In this document: one piece after another, positions 1-12,761 of the stretch
Numbering within the stretch: the first letter of the stretch is position 1
Layout of the letters: each line of letters opens with the position of its first letter
Assembly (NCBI GenBank): GCA_943735955.1
Contig: OX030955.1
Span: forward strand, 5,318,093-5,382,092
Direction of reading: 5' to 3'
Length of the DNA: 64,000 bases
Source of the DNA: Piscicola geometra
Taxonomy: Eukaryota; Annelida; Clitellata; Hirudinida; Piscicolidae
Notes under the pieces: generated by a model
What the model was told of the DNA's origin: nothing
The model's database searches: none
What the model saw: the letters and a program-made list of their open reading frames with translations, nothing else
Made by a program: the position numbers and the translations under genes

Positions 1-533
1 GCCATTATTATCACTTCAATCAATCAAAACATTTTCTATAGGGCTTTTTCTCTAATTCAAAAGTGGTTTAAGATAAATTTCTTCAATAAAACAGTTTTTA
101 GACTCTTTCTTATATATGAATAGATATCAATTTAAATATAAAAAACAATTAACCTTAATAATCCAATGTGAAAATGTGAATTTTTAATTATTTATTGTTT
201 ATTAATAATTTATTTCTTATTCAAATATATTATTAATCTTTGCATGAATTATTATTCTATTCAAAAAGTTGTGTAATTGAACCAAAACCTTTTAATCTAC
301 GTTACCTTTTAGATTATTGACTAATTAAGGTTAGTTAATAACTTTAAAGTTTAAAGTTTAAAAATTTATAAATCTTAACCTAGCTAACTAAAATTATCGA
401 AATTAAACTAAATTTAACTAAATTTATCGAACTTAAACTCCACATCCTTTATTTAATAAAGTTTATTAGAATATTCATTGAGAAGCTTGAATATTTGTTT
501 AAATTTTAAACTTAAAATTTTAAAGTTTAAAAT
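1..533. other. upstream flank of the GDP-fucose transporter
   Basis: Very A+T-rich sequence with short direct repeats built on taaagttt and attaaac. I see no coding exon, RNA gene or clear mobile element. It probably holds the promoter of the transporter, but no unambiguous TATA box stands out. Confidence 0.4.
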
Positions 534-2532
534 ATGCTGGAAAAAGAAAAGTGGCCAAAATGGCTGAAAATAGTGATGGTTGTTCTGAGCTATTGGACAA
601 TATCTATTTCAATGGTATTTCTCAATAAATACCTTTTGGGAGACTCCAAAGATGATGAAATTTCCTTGTTTGTATCATGGGTCCAGTGCATATTCACAGT
701 GATTCTTGCGTGCCTAATCAATTTTTTCACAAAATCTTTTTCTCTTTCTGTCAAACCCCTCCGAGAACTGAATTTGCGGCCAGTATTCAAAATGGCAAGT
801 TTTTTTGTTGGCATGCTTTCCTTCAACAATATGTGTCTCAAGATTGTGGGTGTTCCCTTCTATCAGGTTAATTTTATACTAATACTTTATCTTTTAGAAA
901 TAAATAATAATTAATGTATTTATTGTGAAAAATTTAAATTTCAGATTGCTCGATCAACAACAATAATTTTTACGGTGATATTCTCAATATTGATTCTCAA
1001 AAAGAAAGTATCATTTGCAATTTTTGGTTGCTGTCTCTTAGTGATGGCAGGTTTCTTACTAGGAGTTGACCAAGAAAAAGCACTGGGTAGTATTTCTTGG
1101 TATGGCTTAATATTTGGTGTTGTTTCCAGTGTCTTCATTGCCTTCACTGGCATCTACACCAAACAGGTGTTCTTGCATTTAAATTTTTGAATAAGATTTC
1201 CACATCGAATATAATTTTTTAAACATTTAATTAGTTTATATTTAAACTTTAATTGTTGTTATATAGAAATCAAAATATTCGTAGTTTGCAAAAACTTAAA
1301 AATCCTATATCAAGGCATTGGATGTAGTAGAAAAGAATGAATTGAAGCTGACAACACTGACCAATATATTTGCTTCCATTCTTTTCATTCCAATTCTCAT
1401 CGTCACTGGCGAATTGGCATTAGTGATGGTGTCCATTAGGGTAAGGGAGGTTTCTTTCTGGCTGAGTATGACAGCCACAGGATTCCTTGGACTGGCTATT
1501 TCATGGATCAGTGCTGTGCAGGTCTGAAGTCATCTTAAAATAATAATAACTTTCGTAAGCAAATAAAAGCTGAATAGCTAAGTATATCTTTTTAAATACT
1601 TATTTCGCATATAACTTAGAAGAAACTTAAATACGGGTAGGCAACGTCTCTCGGCTTGACCAATAATCAAAGGTCCTAGGTTCAAGTGCAACCAATGCCC
1701 TAGTAGCCCAAAAGCGCAAATAAAAAAATTGCAGCCCAAGTGGCCTGGAAGCTCGTTTGGGTGATACGCCACTATGAGAATGCTCGTCATTATTATTATT
1801 CTTATTATATATATTTATTTAATTGAAGTCAAATACCATCTTAATCCTTCCACTATCTTCTACCCAGATAAATGTCACCTCTCCCGTTACCCACGGTATC
1901 AGCTCAAACTTCAAGGCTATTTTGCAGACAGTCATGGCTGTTGTCTACTACAGGCAAGATAAAAGTTTCTTGTGGTGGCTCAGTGTTTGGCTGGTGGTAG
2001 TTGGAGCTTTCCTATACACCTTTAGGAAGTTTGTCATTAGCTGATTATTAATTCTTTTGTGGCTGAATATTCCGCCGCGTTAATGTAGAGATTTATGAGC
2101 ATCCCTTAGCGCATCCATATACTGATGGCGGGTTGTTTATGTATAGGGTCAGGATTATGGTTAGGGAATTATTTTTTTGAATTTTTGCTGCTTAAACAAA
2201 TGGATTTTTGTAGCCGAATCGGCAGCCTCAAAAGATTCAAACTTAGCTTATTCAATTTTACCTTTACAAATCAAATTTTTAATTTTATTTTATAAATAAA
2301 AAAACTACTAAATTCCTACTAAAAATACAATATTAATAAAAAGGATCTCTATGTGCTTATTTATATCTTTTGATTAAATATTAAATTTCCATTTAATTTG
2401 TAAAAAATATTAAATCATCTACTCTACTGCAAAACTTTGACTATAAGATACAAAGAAGAACAAGCGTCCAAGGCTGTTTCGACAAATGAGCAAGAGACCC
2501 CGAAGGAAAAGCAGTTAATATCGTCTGCTTGA
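534..2532 (+). CDS. SLC35C1: GDP-fucose transporter, SLC35C1 family (five exons)
   Basis: Golgi nucleotide-sugar transporter of the drug/metabolite transporter superfamily. The family imports GDP-fucose into the Golgi lumen for fucosyltransferases. Exons read 534-866, 945-1166, 1315-1521, 1868-2028 and 2448-2532, all GT-AG and in frame, giving about 335 residues (human about 350-364). Recognisable family segments are SISMVFLNKYLL near residue 25, FNNMCLKIVGV near 100, LLGVDQEKALGSISW near 150, VTSPVTHGIS near 260 and KSFLWW near 290. About ten hydrophobic segments are present. The last exon gives a charged cytosolic tail ending in KQLISSA. If the last intron is not removed, the protein ends early with FVIS at 2042-2044. 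A SINE sits in intron 3, and AATAAA occurs near 2296. The start at 534 is the first Met of the open frame. The family call is confident; the exact 3' end is less so. Confidence 0.9.
1633..1804 (+). mobile_element. tRNA-derived SINE, family 1, in transporter intron 3
   Basis: The copy has a tRNA-like head (gcaacgtctctcggcttgac, then a B-box-like ggttcaagtgcaacc), a conserved body (gtggcctggaagctcg ... atacgccactat) and an ATT-rich tail after gctcgtcatt. The same order of blocks recurs at about 21217, 22034 and 34798. The left end of the A box is degraded here. It lies in the sense direction within an intron and does not disrupt an exon. Confidence 0.8.
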
Positions 2533-5500
2533 ATCATTTCAATATATTGTTAGATTCAATTATTTCATTTTATTTTTTTTGTATTTTCAAGTTTAAGTTT
2601 ATTTAGTTTAGTTTTTTTATCAAATTGATTTTTCAAATATAACTAGCAATCTTTAGAAAATCTTTTCCTCTATGTATCCTATAAATTGTATTATATAAAT
2701 CAATACTTTTTCTTGTTAAGAAATTTTGGTTTCATATAAACTTTTTGTTGTTTTTGCAATATCAGTCTCTTAGGAAATGAAATTACCGTAAAATATATTA
2801 CCACAATTTTAAATTGTTACATTGATTTTGTTTATTATGTCAAAAAATATAAATATTTTTTTAAAATAATTTTAATAAATTTTTTCAAATTAAGTTACGA
2901 ATATTATATGTCCAAACAATCTGGTATTTTACTGTAACTAAATATTTGGCGTTAAGAATTAATTATTTTTATTTCTTTTATTCACATATTTTTATATTGT
3001 TGGCCGCCTTTTGTGACATTTGTAGATATTTTTATGCATAAACACCTTTTTCAACTTTTAAATTTGCCTACCACCGAGCTACGTTTGTTATTTTATACAT
3101 ATTTTATTTGTCAATTTATATATATATATATATGTATTAAATTGCGTTATTTTGAAAATAATAATAACATTAATTAGGGAAGGCACATGTACCCAGAAAT
3201 ATTTTTTAACCTATGTATCCGAAGTCTTTTTAAAAAAATAAATAATTAGCAATAAAAATAAAAAGTTGAAAAAAAAATAATATAACAACTTTTTCATTAC
3301 TTTCTGCTGTTCCCATTAGGGGTCACACAGCGAATAAATTGATTCCATACTCATCTATTTAGCGAAATTAATCCACCTCATATATTACCTCTTTTGTAAA
3401 AATTACTTCAAGAAAAATATAATAAAAAATAAAAACTGTTTTGTCCAATTAATTATTGTCTACTAATTTAATTCAAAAAATCTTCATCTCGTAAAATAAG
3501 TTTTTGACGGGTTTTTAAATCTTTATAAAACTTATTTGTTAAATAAATATGAATTAATTATATTAATTAAGTTTTAAAAATAAAAACCCACATTATATAG
3601 ATTTTTAAACTATTAGAAATGAAAGAAAACTTCATTCTTTGAAAAAGTTTTTTTCCCAATTTTATCAAAATATATTGTAACAGCTTTTGAAATAATTTTA
3701 GCGGAGTTTTTAACTAATCAAAGCTTGTCAATTAAAGTTTTCTACGTTACACTACGATAAAGTCTATAAAATATTGTCTAAATAATTCCTGTTTTCTTAA
3801 AATGCCACTTATAATAAAATCACCATTCACACCCTTTTATTTTTTTAGTGGGATAGGTGTCATTCCGTAAATAAACAGTTAGTGAGTTTCTTTTCAGTGT
3901 TAATAATTTATTATTGTTTGCCCGGAGCTGATCATTGGCATACATAAAACACTCATGACCATATATCAACTGGGAGCTCTTCAGCCCCTATGAAATATGA
4001 GTTCACATTTTTCCTTACTATGTCTAATAGAAATTTTTAATAGCGATAACTTATGATGCTTCAAAAATCATTGTAAAATACTAACTGGATTAAAACTAAT
4101 GATGGTGCTTGTTTTATTAAACCTTATTTAGCGAAATTATTTACCAAACGTAAAAAAAGTATTTAAGCGCATAAAAAACATAAATGCTTAGATATTGTAT
4201 TGAATCTGCACCTTTTTTGATGAATGGGTGCTCAAGGATGATTCATAAGTTCTGATGGCTGTGGGCATCAGACAGATTTAGTGGGGCAGAAGCAGTGAGT
4301 GCTTTATGGCGCATTGATGGTCTATTTCTTGTTACTTTTAAGAATAATGTGGAATATTCTATTTGAAATTTTCTGACCATGAAATAACTTGAGAACTTTA
4401 TTGAATTGTCTTAATAATCAGTGTGAATGGCCAACTTTCTAATGTGGGTGTGGTAGAAGGATCATGTTATTGTGAGACTTGATTGTTTTGACGCTTGGTC
4501 ATCAACACCTGTTCGTTTAACCGCAGGCGCTCTTGAGAAGATGTATTTGAACATCATCTCTTAATATTTATCAACCATCTAAATGATTTTTAAAGTTTAA
4601 TTTTTCAAAATAATTTGAAAGTTATTTTTTTACAATTAGTTTAGTTATAGTTTTTTAGGCAAATAGATGAGCATGAATTAATTAAAATACAATTTTATTG
4701 TACGGTTAAGATGTGAAAAGTCAAGACATTTCATTGAAATAACCAAACGAATTAACAACGAATAAAGCGACATTAATTCTGAGAAAAAACTTCATACATA
4801 CACTCCTAAAGCATTATTTTTTCAAAGTATCAGTATACTAACAATTGTTCACCAAAAGATTTTATTTTCTAAAAGCGGATTTTGTTGAAAATCTTCAATT
4901 CTCCCATTCGATTTTGACGGCACTCTAAGCAAATAAGTCGTAAACAATAGTAGAAAAAAAGTATTTTAGATTTTACAAAAATTATTAGAAAATAAAGAAT
5001 TTTTTTTATTTTTCTAATATTAAAATGTGAACAAAAATTCTTTATTATTAACATTTATGGTCGATAACCATTTTCAATCCACAATTAACACAATAATCAA
5101 TTACAAGATACATTTTTTGTTTCTGAATGAAAAAATAAATATTCAGTTCGAAATGGCTGGAAGTAGTGGCAAACAGTTCCAAGAGTCAGTAATTTGAGAT
5201 GAAAGAAGGTGAAATTCGATGAAAACAATTCTCAATAAACATTACTCTCATTCATCTTAAGTTCATAAAGTTCTTTCATTAGATTCATTAAACGATCATG
5301 AAATTCTGTAGTGCGTCTCAATTCACCAACATATTTTTTTAGCTTTTTATGTAGATTTTTGAAAAATATCCAACTGTTTTTTTATATTATCATATGTTTC
5401 TTTAAATAAAAAACGCATTTTATTTGATATCCATACTACTTGGAGTTAGTTTTTAGATAAAATACTTGAGGGCTGAAATTTTAAAAATACTTTTTTAAAC

Positions 5501-5724
5501 TTAATTTCAATTATGAGTCAATTCAAATAATCTAAAAAAAAGTTAACAAAAAACTTAAATAATATATTAAATATCCGTTGAATGCCCAATTAAAGATAAT
5601 TGTGCCAGCTAAATGAAAAGCATACGGCTCTCTTTAAGCCATCGTAAAAAAACTAAAAGTTTTGAAAAGTTACATAATATCAGAAACCGTTACTGTTATG
5701 TAACGGCCTATCGACAAAATGTTT
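2533..5724. other. intergenic stretch, no gene seen
   Basis: Between the convergent transporter and GPCR genes. It contains a short (TA)n run near 3118-3133 and homopolymer-rich DNA. A somewhat G+C-richer patch at about 4200-4560 has no convincing open frame. A region near 5150-5240 resembles part of 10090-10170, so both may belong to an old repeat. No RNA gene was recognised. Confidence 0.4.
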
Positions 5725-8700
5725 TCATCCAAGATAGTTAATGTGGTTGGATGAATCTGAAATGATGGACATGATGGTTTCATTCATCTTCGATCCCTCA
5801 TTCATCTGTCTCAGAAGGCTTGATCTGTTGGTGACTGCAGGGTTCAGGGTCATTCCTCCAATTACGAGGGCTTTTGTGTTTTTTTGCTTTTTTCCACAAG
5901 ACATCAACCAGCCCCTGAAGTCGTCCATCATTGTGAAGATAATTGCAGACGTGGAGCAACTACAAATCAGAGTGATGCATAACGCCATCAACTCGAACTT
6001 TTTCAGCAACGCAACACCTTCGCAAACCGTTTCGTCTTCTACACTACCTACTTTGGCAGCCACAAACAACAGAATGATGCTTGGAAGCCAGCTTAGCACT
6101 CTGACCACGGCAGTCACCAACACAGCAGTTGCCAAGTCTCTCTTGCTCTTATAATGGTCTTCTTTGTTGTGGACGCTTTCGTAGAAAATATTTGCCTTGT
6201 GTTGGTTTTCGTCGTAACTTTTGTGGCTGTAGCTGCTGGGGTAGTTGTTTTTGTAGCTTTGGCAAGTCGACCTGGTGCTGAAAAGAACGAACGCGCTGAT
6301 GACGAGAACCACCAGGAAGGGGATAATGAACGCGCAAGTCAGAAATGTCACCTGGGAGAAGATTTTCAATGGAGAATCTGATTGATTTATGGTTTAAATT
6401 AATACTGGGAATTGAAAAATTATATCTTTTTGTAACCATGGAATTCGCACTCTGAAATGTTGGTCGTAAGTTTATTGAAAAGTTTTTTCTAAACATTTGA
6501 CAGTTTTTTGTATCTTCAAAAAAAAATACAATTAATTTTTTATATTGTAATTAGAATTAAATGATTAAAACAAGTATAGTTTGCTTAATTCCATTATAAA
6601 GCGATATTTAATATTTTTCTGAAAATAAACTTTTTTAATAAAATTTTTATATATCTGAAAAATATAATATGGTTTGAAATACCAGATGCAAAAACCTTTT
6701 AGGTTGCCATTACTTAAACGGATGGGAAGTCAACCGTTCTTTTGTTCCACCTTTTTGAACTCAAAATACATTTTTCAATGAAAAGTATACCAAAAGAGCT
6801 ATTAAACTTGTTGTCTTAAAAAATAGATATACTTAAAAGTTATTTGAAATATTGTTTAGATTTTATTATTTCCTATCTTAAAAATGAATATATAGCTACA
6901 GGTATATAAATTGAATCAGCGTGTACTGCTTGACCCTAAGAATTGCAGAATATTTCATACAAAACAAAATAAACAAAGAAATTTCAAAACATTAAAAAAT
7001 ATCCATTACAGAGTAAATACTTGTGTGTTTAAATTTCTTTCAATTCAGTTCAAATTTTGATGTTTATTTAGTTGGAAGTCACACTTAAGTTTGCCGCCAA
7101 GTGTATTTAGTCCTTTAGAGAAATAGAAAAAATGTTTCTAATAATTATAAAAATAATTAATCAAACAATTTCTTATTATGAAAACACTATTTTTTCATTA
7201 ACCCTTTCTTCAATATTTCTTACTTTTTAGCCTAATATATTGTCATGCGTTTTTATTTTATCCTTCAAAAACCTTGAAAAGCAGAATATTCAAGTCATAA
7301 ATCAAAATGTATTTGAGAAAGTAACCGAAAGCAGATACTGCAAAACTTTAAAGTCTAATTAAATCCAATGTGAGCTTGATGTGCATAGCGACTCTAACGA
7401 GACGTTAAGAATGCGCATTAACTTAATTTAAGAGAGTTTAGACGCGCAAACCACTTTTACGTTACTTATTTTGTTAATGAAATGTTTATTTAAGTCTTTA
7501 AAGTAGATTTTTGTTCTAAATTTGAAAAAAATTTGTTATATACTTCTCAAATCAATCGATTTTGTAACACAGTTCTTGATCTTTTAGTAGCAACTAAATT
7601 AAGTATTTCAGAAATCTATATAGAAATTAACTTATATTTTTTTGAAAACCTATTTATGATGTAACAATAAAATATATTTTCAGCGTTTTATGTTTCATTT
7701 ACATTGATTCATGCTTATAGTATTTTATGTTTATTGTTTTTTTATCGCAGCTTTCCATGACTCACAAGGTTTATTAACAAGGTTATTGTGGTTAAGTGTA
7801 CTGGATGATTTCTACAAACCAGTTAATCATGAATTCGCCTCAAAGGTACCTTCTTTCTGATTATTTTATGCTGCGATTAATCAAGTGATGACTCGCGAGT
7901 GCGTGCCTTGTAACAAACGAAGCTTTCAAAGAAAAACATTCAAGCAAAATTAAATATTAAAAACTTTTTGAAAAGTTTTAAAGAATTATAAGGCCCCAAT
8001 TATTTCAATAATATATAACTTTATTCAATGATCTCTACTCTTGCTTCTGTGACTTCACGCATTATAGACTAATCTAGCTTCTCACATTCTTCCAAGAATA
8101 ATTTTATAAGTATACGCTGCTATTCTGAACCACATGATTATTTTTATTCATTTTTTTCTTTATGTTATTTTTAATCATATTTTATAAAATACTATTTATT
8201 TGACTTTTATACACGTTCTTGTGTTATCTTATAATTCTATTTTTGATATTCGGCGTTTTAATATTCTTTACAGTCTTGGGTGTAAATTATCAAAATAATC
8301 TTCAGGCTTCGTTAATTCTGTCTATGCCGTCTAGCGGTGTATATGCGTACTGAACTTTTCTTTTATTTATAACTTTATATAAATTATATTTATTAAAATT
8401 TTGTATTTAAAATCCTTTTTAATTTTGATTTTTATCAAACTGTTGGAAATGGGAAAATTCTAGTTTTCAACGATAATTTAATTTTTTCAATCTAGGTTCT
8501 TACTTTGGAAAAAATATAACTGTTAAATTATTTATTTTTATTTTTTAAAAGAACATTAATAAACTCTTCAATACTGATTTATAGATTTATTAAATATGTA
8601 TAAAAAATCATTTGAAAAATCATTTTCAAATTCTTGGATACTGAATCTTGAGAAATTAAAATGAAAATAGAATTATTTTGAAATGAGTGGAAACGATGCG

Positions 8701-11700
8701 ATAAGGCTTGAGGATTATTTGATAGCAGCTTTAAAAATACCCATTATAAACTGCGCAAACAAAATTTGATTATTTAAATAATAGTTAAAATTCTTTCCCT
8801 TTAAACAAATGTTTTGGAAAAAAGGCTTAAAAAATTGTCGATTAAAGCTTTGCATCAAGACTGAAAAACAAAATAAAAGCTTCATTTAAATTATACAAGT
8901 TTTTTTCTAATATTAAAAGATATTCGCTTTAGAAAAATCCAAACTGATGATTTCATTTTTTATAAAAAATAATTATTATTTTCCAAAACATTTTTTTAGG
9001 ACGCATTGAAGATTTTTGTAATAAGTCATTTAAATAAATAAATAATAAATTTTAATCTTATACATTTTCATCAAACAAAGACTTTAACTATTCTAATTCA
9101 AACTATCAAAGAACTTACCCAAAGAGTTTTAACTTTTTCATTGTCAGCGGCCATCTCAGGATCGTCAAACGGGTGCAAATTTGGATGATTGTGTTGTTGG
9201 ATGGGAAGATTACAGATGAACGGCTGGTAGATGAAGGATGAAATAAGATGGTTTGAAGAAGGGAGTAGAATGTGCGCGTGAGACAACAAAAACGATAACC
9301 ACACCACTAAGCACAACACTCCTGATGAAAAGATCGATAGGTATCTGTAGGTTGAGAGTACACATAATGAATGATTAAAGTGAAATAAGATATTATAAAG
9401 TAACAATTAATATGATAAATTGAAGTACTATACTTATTATTCCTAATATATTTTCAAGCTAATATAAATATAATTGCAAAAATATATTTAAAATAAAATT
9501 AGGAAAAAAGAAAATATTTCTTTTTGGAGTATCACTTTCTTGAAAAGATCTTAAGAATCCTGGTACACCGTCAGTCGAATATATACTAAATGGAACTGAA
9601 CTTGCATGAAATAAATTTATTTATCGAGAATTCTCACAATTCTATTTCAAAATTTATATATTTTTTTGGTAATTGATCACTTTAGGTGCATAAGTTACTT
9701 TTCATCTTTCAATTTTATACGACAAATTTAATAGGTTAATAACATTATTTTATTTAGTTTTTAATGAAATAAGACTTAATTTTGTTTATAATTTTGAGCC
9801 GCCTTTTTATCAAGAATAGCGGAAATAAATAATTATCACACAAAATCGTTCTTTTTAATAAATTTCTAAGCGTTTAGTTCTTAAAAATGAAGTTTGGTTT
9901 TTTAAATAAATGTTAAAACATTCGGAAGATCCATTTGCGGTTTTACTGTGTTGTGCGTTTTAGAGTTTGATTCACAACATCGAAAAAAGTATGATTATGG
10001 TGTACTACTGGCTCCATGACATGCTTTAATATCATACCAACATGAGATAAACATTGGAAGTTGTGTTATAGTGAGCAAACTTATACTTAATGAGTTTGAA
10101 AAGTGGCTGAAGTAGTACACAGTAGAGGTTGAAGACTATGATGAAAAAGGTTCTCAATGGTGATATAAATAGATGAAACAAAGTTTTTCCATCGCAAATA
10201 TCACTGAAGTTAATGGCGCCGTTGGCATTGAGTGTTCGACAGTAACGAGTGACTTAGCAAAAAATGATTTTGATTGAAGTTTCTGACAGACGTGAAGTGA
10301 CACTAAATTCTTTCATCTGAAAACATCTTCTACCGGCGAGTCACAATTTCTGTTAGTTTGGCTGGCGTATGCAAACATGAATCAAATCAATGACGGCATC
10401 TACAAACATTCCGCGGTTGTCTATCGAGATAACTTAGTCAATTCTATGGATGACCAGGTCCACACCCAGAATGGGAAAAATTTGGTTTTCAATTTTTGCG
10501 AAGCAAACGAAAAATGAAACGACAGTTTGCAACAAGCCGTCTCCGTTTCCTTCATGAATTTATGTACAGAAATCATATCCGTAGCTAAGGAATTTTTCCA
10601 ACTTAAATGTTTTTCTTTTAGAAATTTATGTTTAGTATTTTCGAAAATAGTTTGTTTTTGATTAATAAATTTATTTATTTTAAAAAAAAAGAATATAGAA
10701 AATATTTGTTGCTTCTAAAGTGAGCAATTAACAGTTTCTATTAAACGTCATATCTCACGAGTTATATTTATAATTGGGTTTCTTTCAATGAAAAAAGTTA
10801 GAAAAAAGATGTATAATTATATCAATTAAATATATTTCAACAATTCATATGTTATTTGAACAATTTGTGTGTTTTAATTAAAAATTTTAAATTTCATTTG
10901 AAATAATTTTCTGAAAAGAAACCAAATGATTTAGTAATCTCTACTAGAAATCAAGCGCAGTAATTCTCGCAAAAATATTTAAAATATTACTAAGTAAGAA
11001 TAAAAATAGGTAAGTGCTCAAATTTTTATTCGGATAAAGCTATAATGATTTGTGGCACGTTAGTTCGATTCTTATTCACTGTAGTATTCAGGGATTCTTT
11101 CGCAGGGTTTCACGCATACCGCTTGATATGAATGCTATGTTCGTGCGAAACCCTTTTTAATCACAAACTTATTTACAATTAATATTATGGAAAATCTACC
11201 TTGCTTAATAAATCTTATTTTTATTTCAAAAATATATTTTCGAATGACAAACGGTTGAAAAAGATAGGTTTTCAAGCGGATTTAGCTATGGTTATGACAT
11301 TTTTAGGGAGTGCTCTCAACGACCAAATGTCTTTTCAAACTATAAATGTAATACTTTTCAAAAAAATGAACTTTGCTACATAAATAATTATTAATTTTTA
11401 AGTTATTTTATATCTATTTTTTTTATTTGGTATATAAAGAATTTATTTAAAAATCAAAACTACTTGGTTGGCTGAGTTTTGAATCCATGGGAAGCGACGA
11501 GATCAGATGGTTTGTTATAGCAGAGTCCATTCATTAAGCCAAACAGACATGTCACCACCAAGCTGTACATGCTGACATAGACGGTCACAAAAATCATGTA
11601 ATGGCCGATCCTGCAAGGTAAATGTATGAAACAATATAAACAAATAAACTAATTTTCAACATTTAAATACTGATTTGGAAAAATAAATGTTTTTTTCTCA

Positions 11701-12661
11701 GGTATGTAACATTTTTCAAGTTTAGAGTTTTTATTATGCTAAACAAAGTATGTCACCTGCAAGTGGTAAGGTGGGAGGGTTGTGGTTGATTGATGGAGAA
11801 ATGCAGAGAAGTGAGAGGAACAAGGGTGCAGATGTATACAAGATCCGACACTACCACGTTCAACAGCAGCATGTTGTGGCCTTATGACGATTTGATGAAT
11901 ATTTTGTTGTTTCAGTCGGGGTAGTTTTAGATTCGTAAAAGCAAATAGCATTTTAGTTCGGAAATGTGCTAACTTTAAGTAATTCACTAAACTTTTTATT
12001 ATTATTTTGAGTAATTTTGATTCATTAAATTTTATTTTAAGGATTTTCATTATATTACATGAAATTTTAAAATGAAAAATTAATAGTAATTTTTTAACTT
12101 GCAATCTTCGTCTATAAATAAAGCTAAATAAAGTTGAAAATTTTTAACAAATAAAGATTTAGATACACAACTTTACTCACCATTCCTCATACTCTTCGAA
12201 GTCATGAAGGAGATCAGCGGAAGGGAGTTAGCAATGACTCCAATCACTTCTATACTGGCTATCAATATTGGCACAACCTTTCCTTCCACATTGAATTTAA
12301 AGAAACCTAGGCATTTGTTTGAGTTGAAAACTAATTCAGATGAATTTTTGCTCATTTGTATTATATTCGATGGATTAAGTTCCCTTGTAGACAAAGAAGT
12401 GTTGTCTCCGTCGTACTGAGAAAGTTTTTCATGGTCTAGGTTCATGATTGAATAAACTCTGTCTGGGTCCAGTTTGAGTGTGGCTACTGTTAGTACGGGC
12501 GGTTGTGTAGGTGGTGGCGAAAGAAGTCGGTGAGAATTTCGCGAGTATGGGAACAATTTGACAGCTTCTTCGGGCGAGTAGTCGTCATCAGCGAATGTGT
12601 TTAGAAAGAGCAAGCCAAACGTGAAGAGAAAGAAATTTCTCATCATTTTGAGTTTCTGCAA
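5725..12661 (-). CDS. divergent class A GPCR lacking DRY and NPxxY (five exons)
   Basis: Rhodopsin-like seven-helix receptor; ligand unknown. Minus-strand exons 12661-12181, 11880-11757, 11610-11545, 9344-9119 and 6351-5725 join in frame to 507 residues. Exon 1 gives a signal-peptide-like start, a roughly 130-residue ectodomain with N-glycosylation sequons (NTS, NSS) and helix 1 with the landmark Asn. Exon 2 has LNVVVSDL of helix 2 and the Cys before helix 3. Exon 3 is helix 3 (VTVYVSMYSLVVTCL). Exon 4 is helix 4 (VVWLSF) and loop 2 with its Cys. Exon 5 is helix 5 (IIPF), helix 6 (SWLP) and helix 7. The splice after helix 3 gives CLYLSI where DRY is expected, and helix 7 has CSTSAIIF instead of NPxxY. 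The helix 3 pattern recalls allatostatin-A/galanin receptors, but I do not assign a ligand. The exon 3 donor (CT|GTTTGG) is weak but is the only one that keeps the frame. Confidence 0.72.
6352..9118. other. large GPCR intron 4, no embedded gene seen
   Basis: A+T-rich sequence with short poly-A and poly-T runs. No exon-like block, SINE or inverted-repeat element was recognised on either strand. Confidence 0.4.
9990..10560 (+). other. G+C-richer degenerate block inside GPCR intron 3
   Basis: Base composition is clearly less A+T-rich than its surroundings. One frame is open for about 70 codons (about 10290-10518; includes WLAYANMNQINDG) without a family I recognise. About 10090-10170 resembles 5150-5240 (shared order: gtggctgaagtagt, gatgaaaa, ttctcaat). 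An eroded repeat or transposon is the simplest reading; a pseudogene is possible. Confidence 0.3.
11460..11544 (-). other. alternative end of GPCR exon 3 (read-through to stop)
   Basis: If the weak donor at 11544/11543 is not used, the frame of helix 3 continues for 27 codons (FGLMNG ... TQPTK) to TAG at 11460-11462, and an AATAAA follows directly (about 11443-11450). This would yield a truncated receptor of three helices. Whether such a transcript exists cannot be seen from sequence. Confidence 0.35.
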
Positions 12662-12761
12662 TGCAATATAATTTTTAGTAGATTTTTTGTGATGTTTTTA
12701 TAATTATTCGAATATTTAATATATTTTTGTTTTCCTATTTTTTTTAATTATTCAAGAAAAT

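Noticed and set aside
11108..11160. Hairpin agggtttcacgca ... tgcgaaaccct
   Set aside because: Imperfect stem of about 11 bases, single copy; too little to call a feature.
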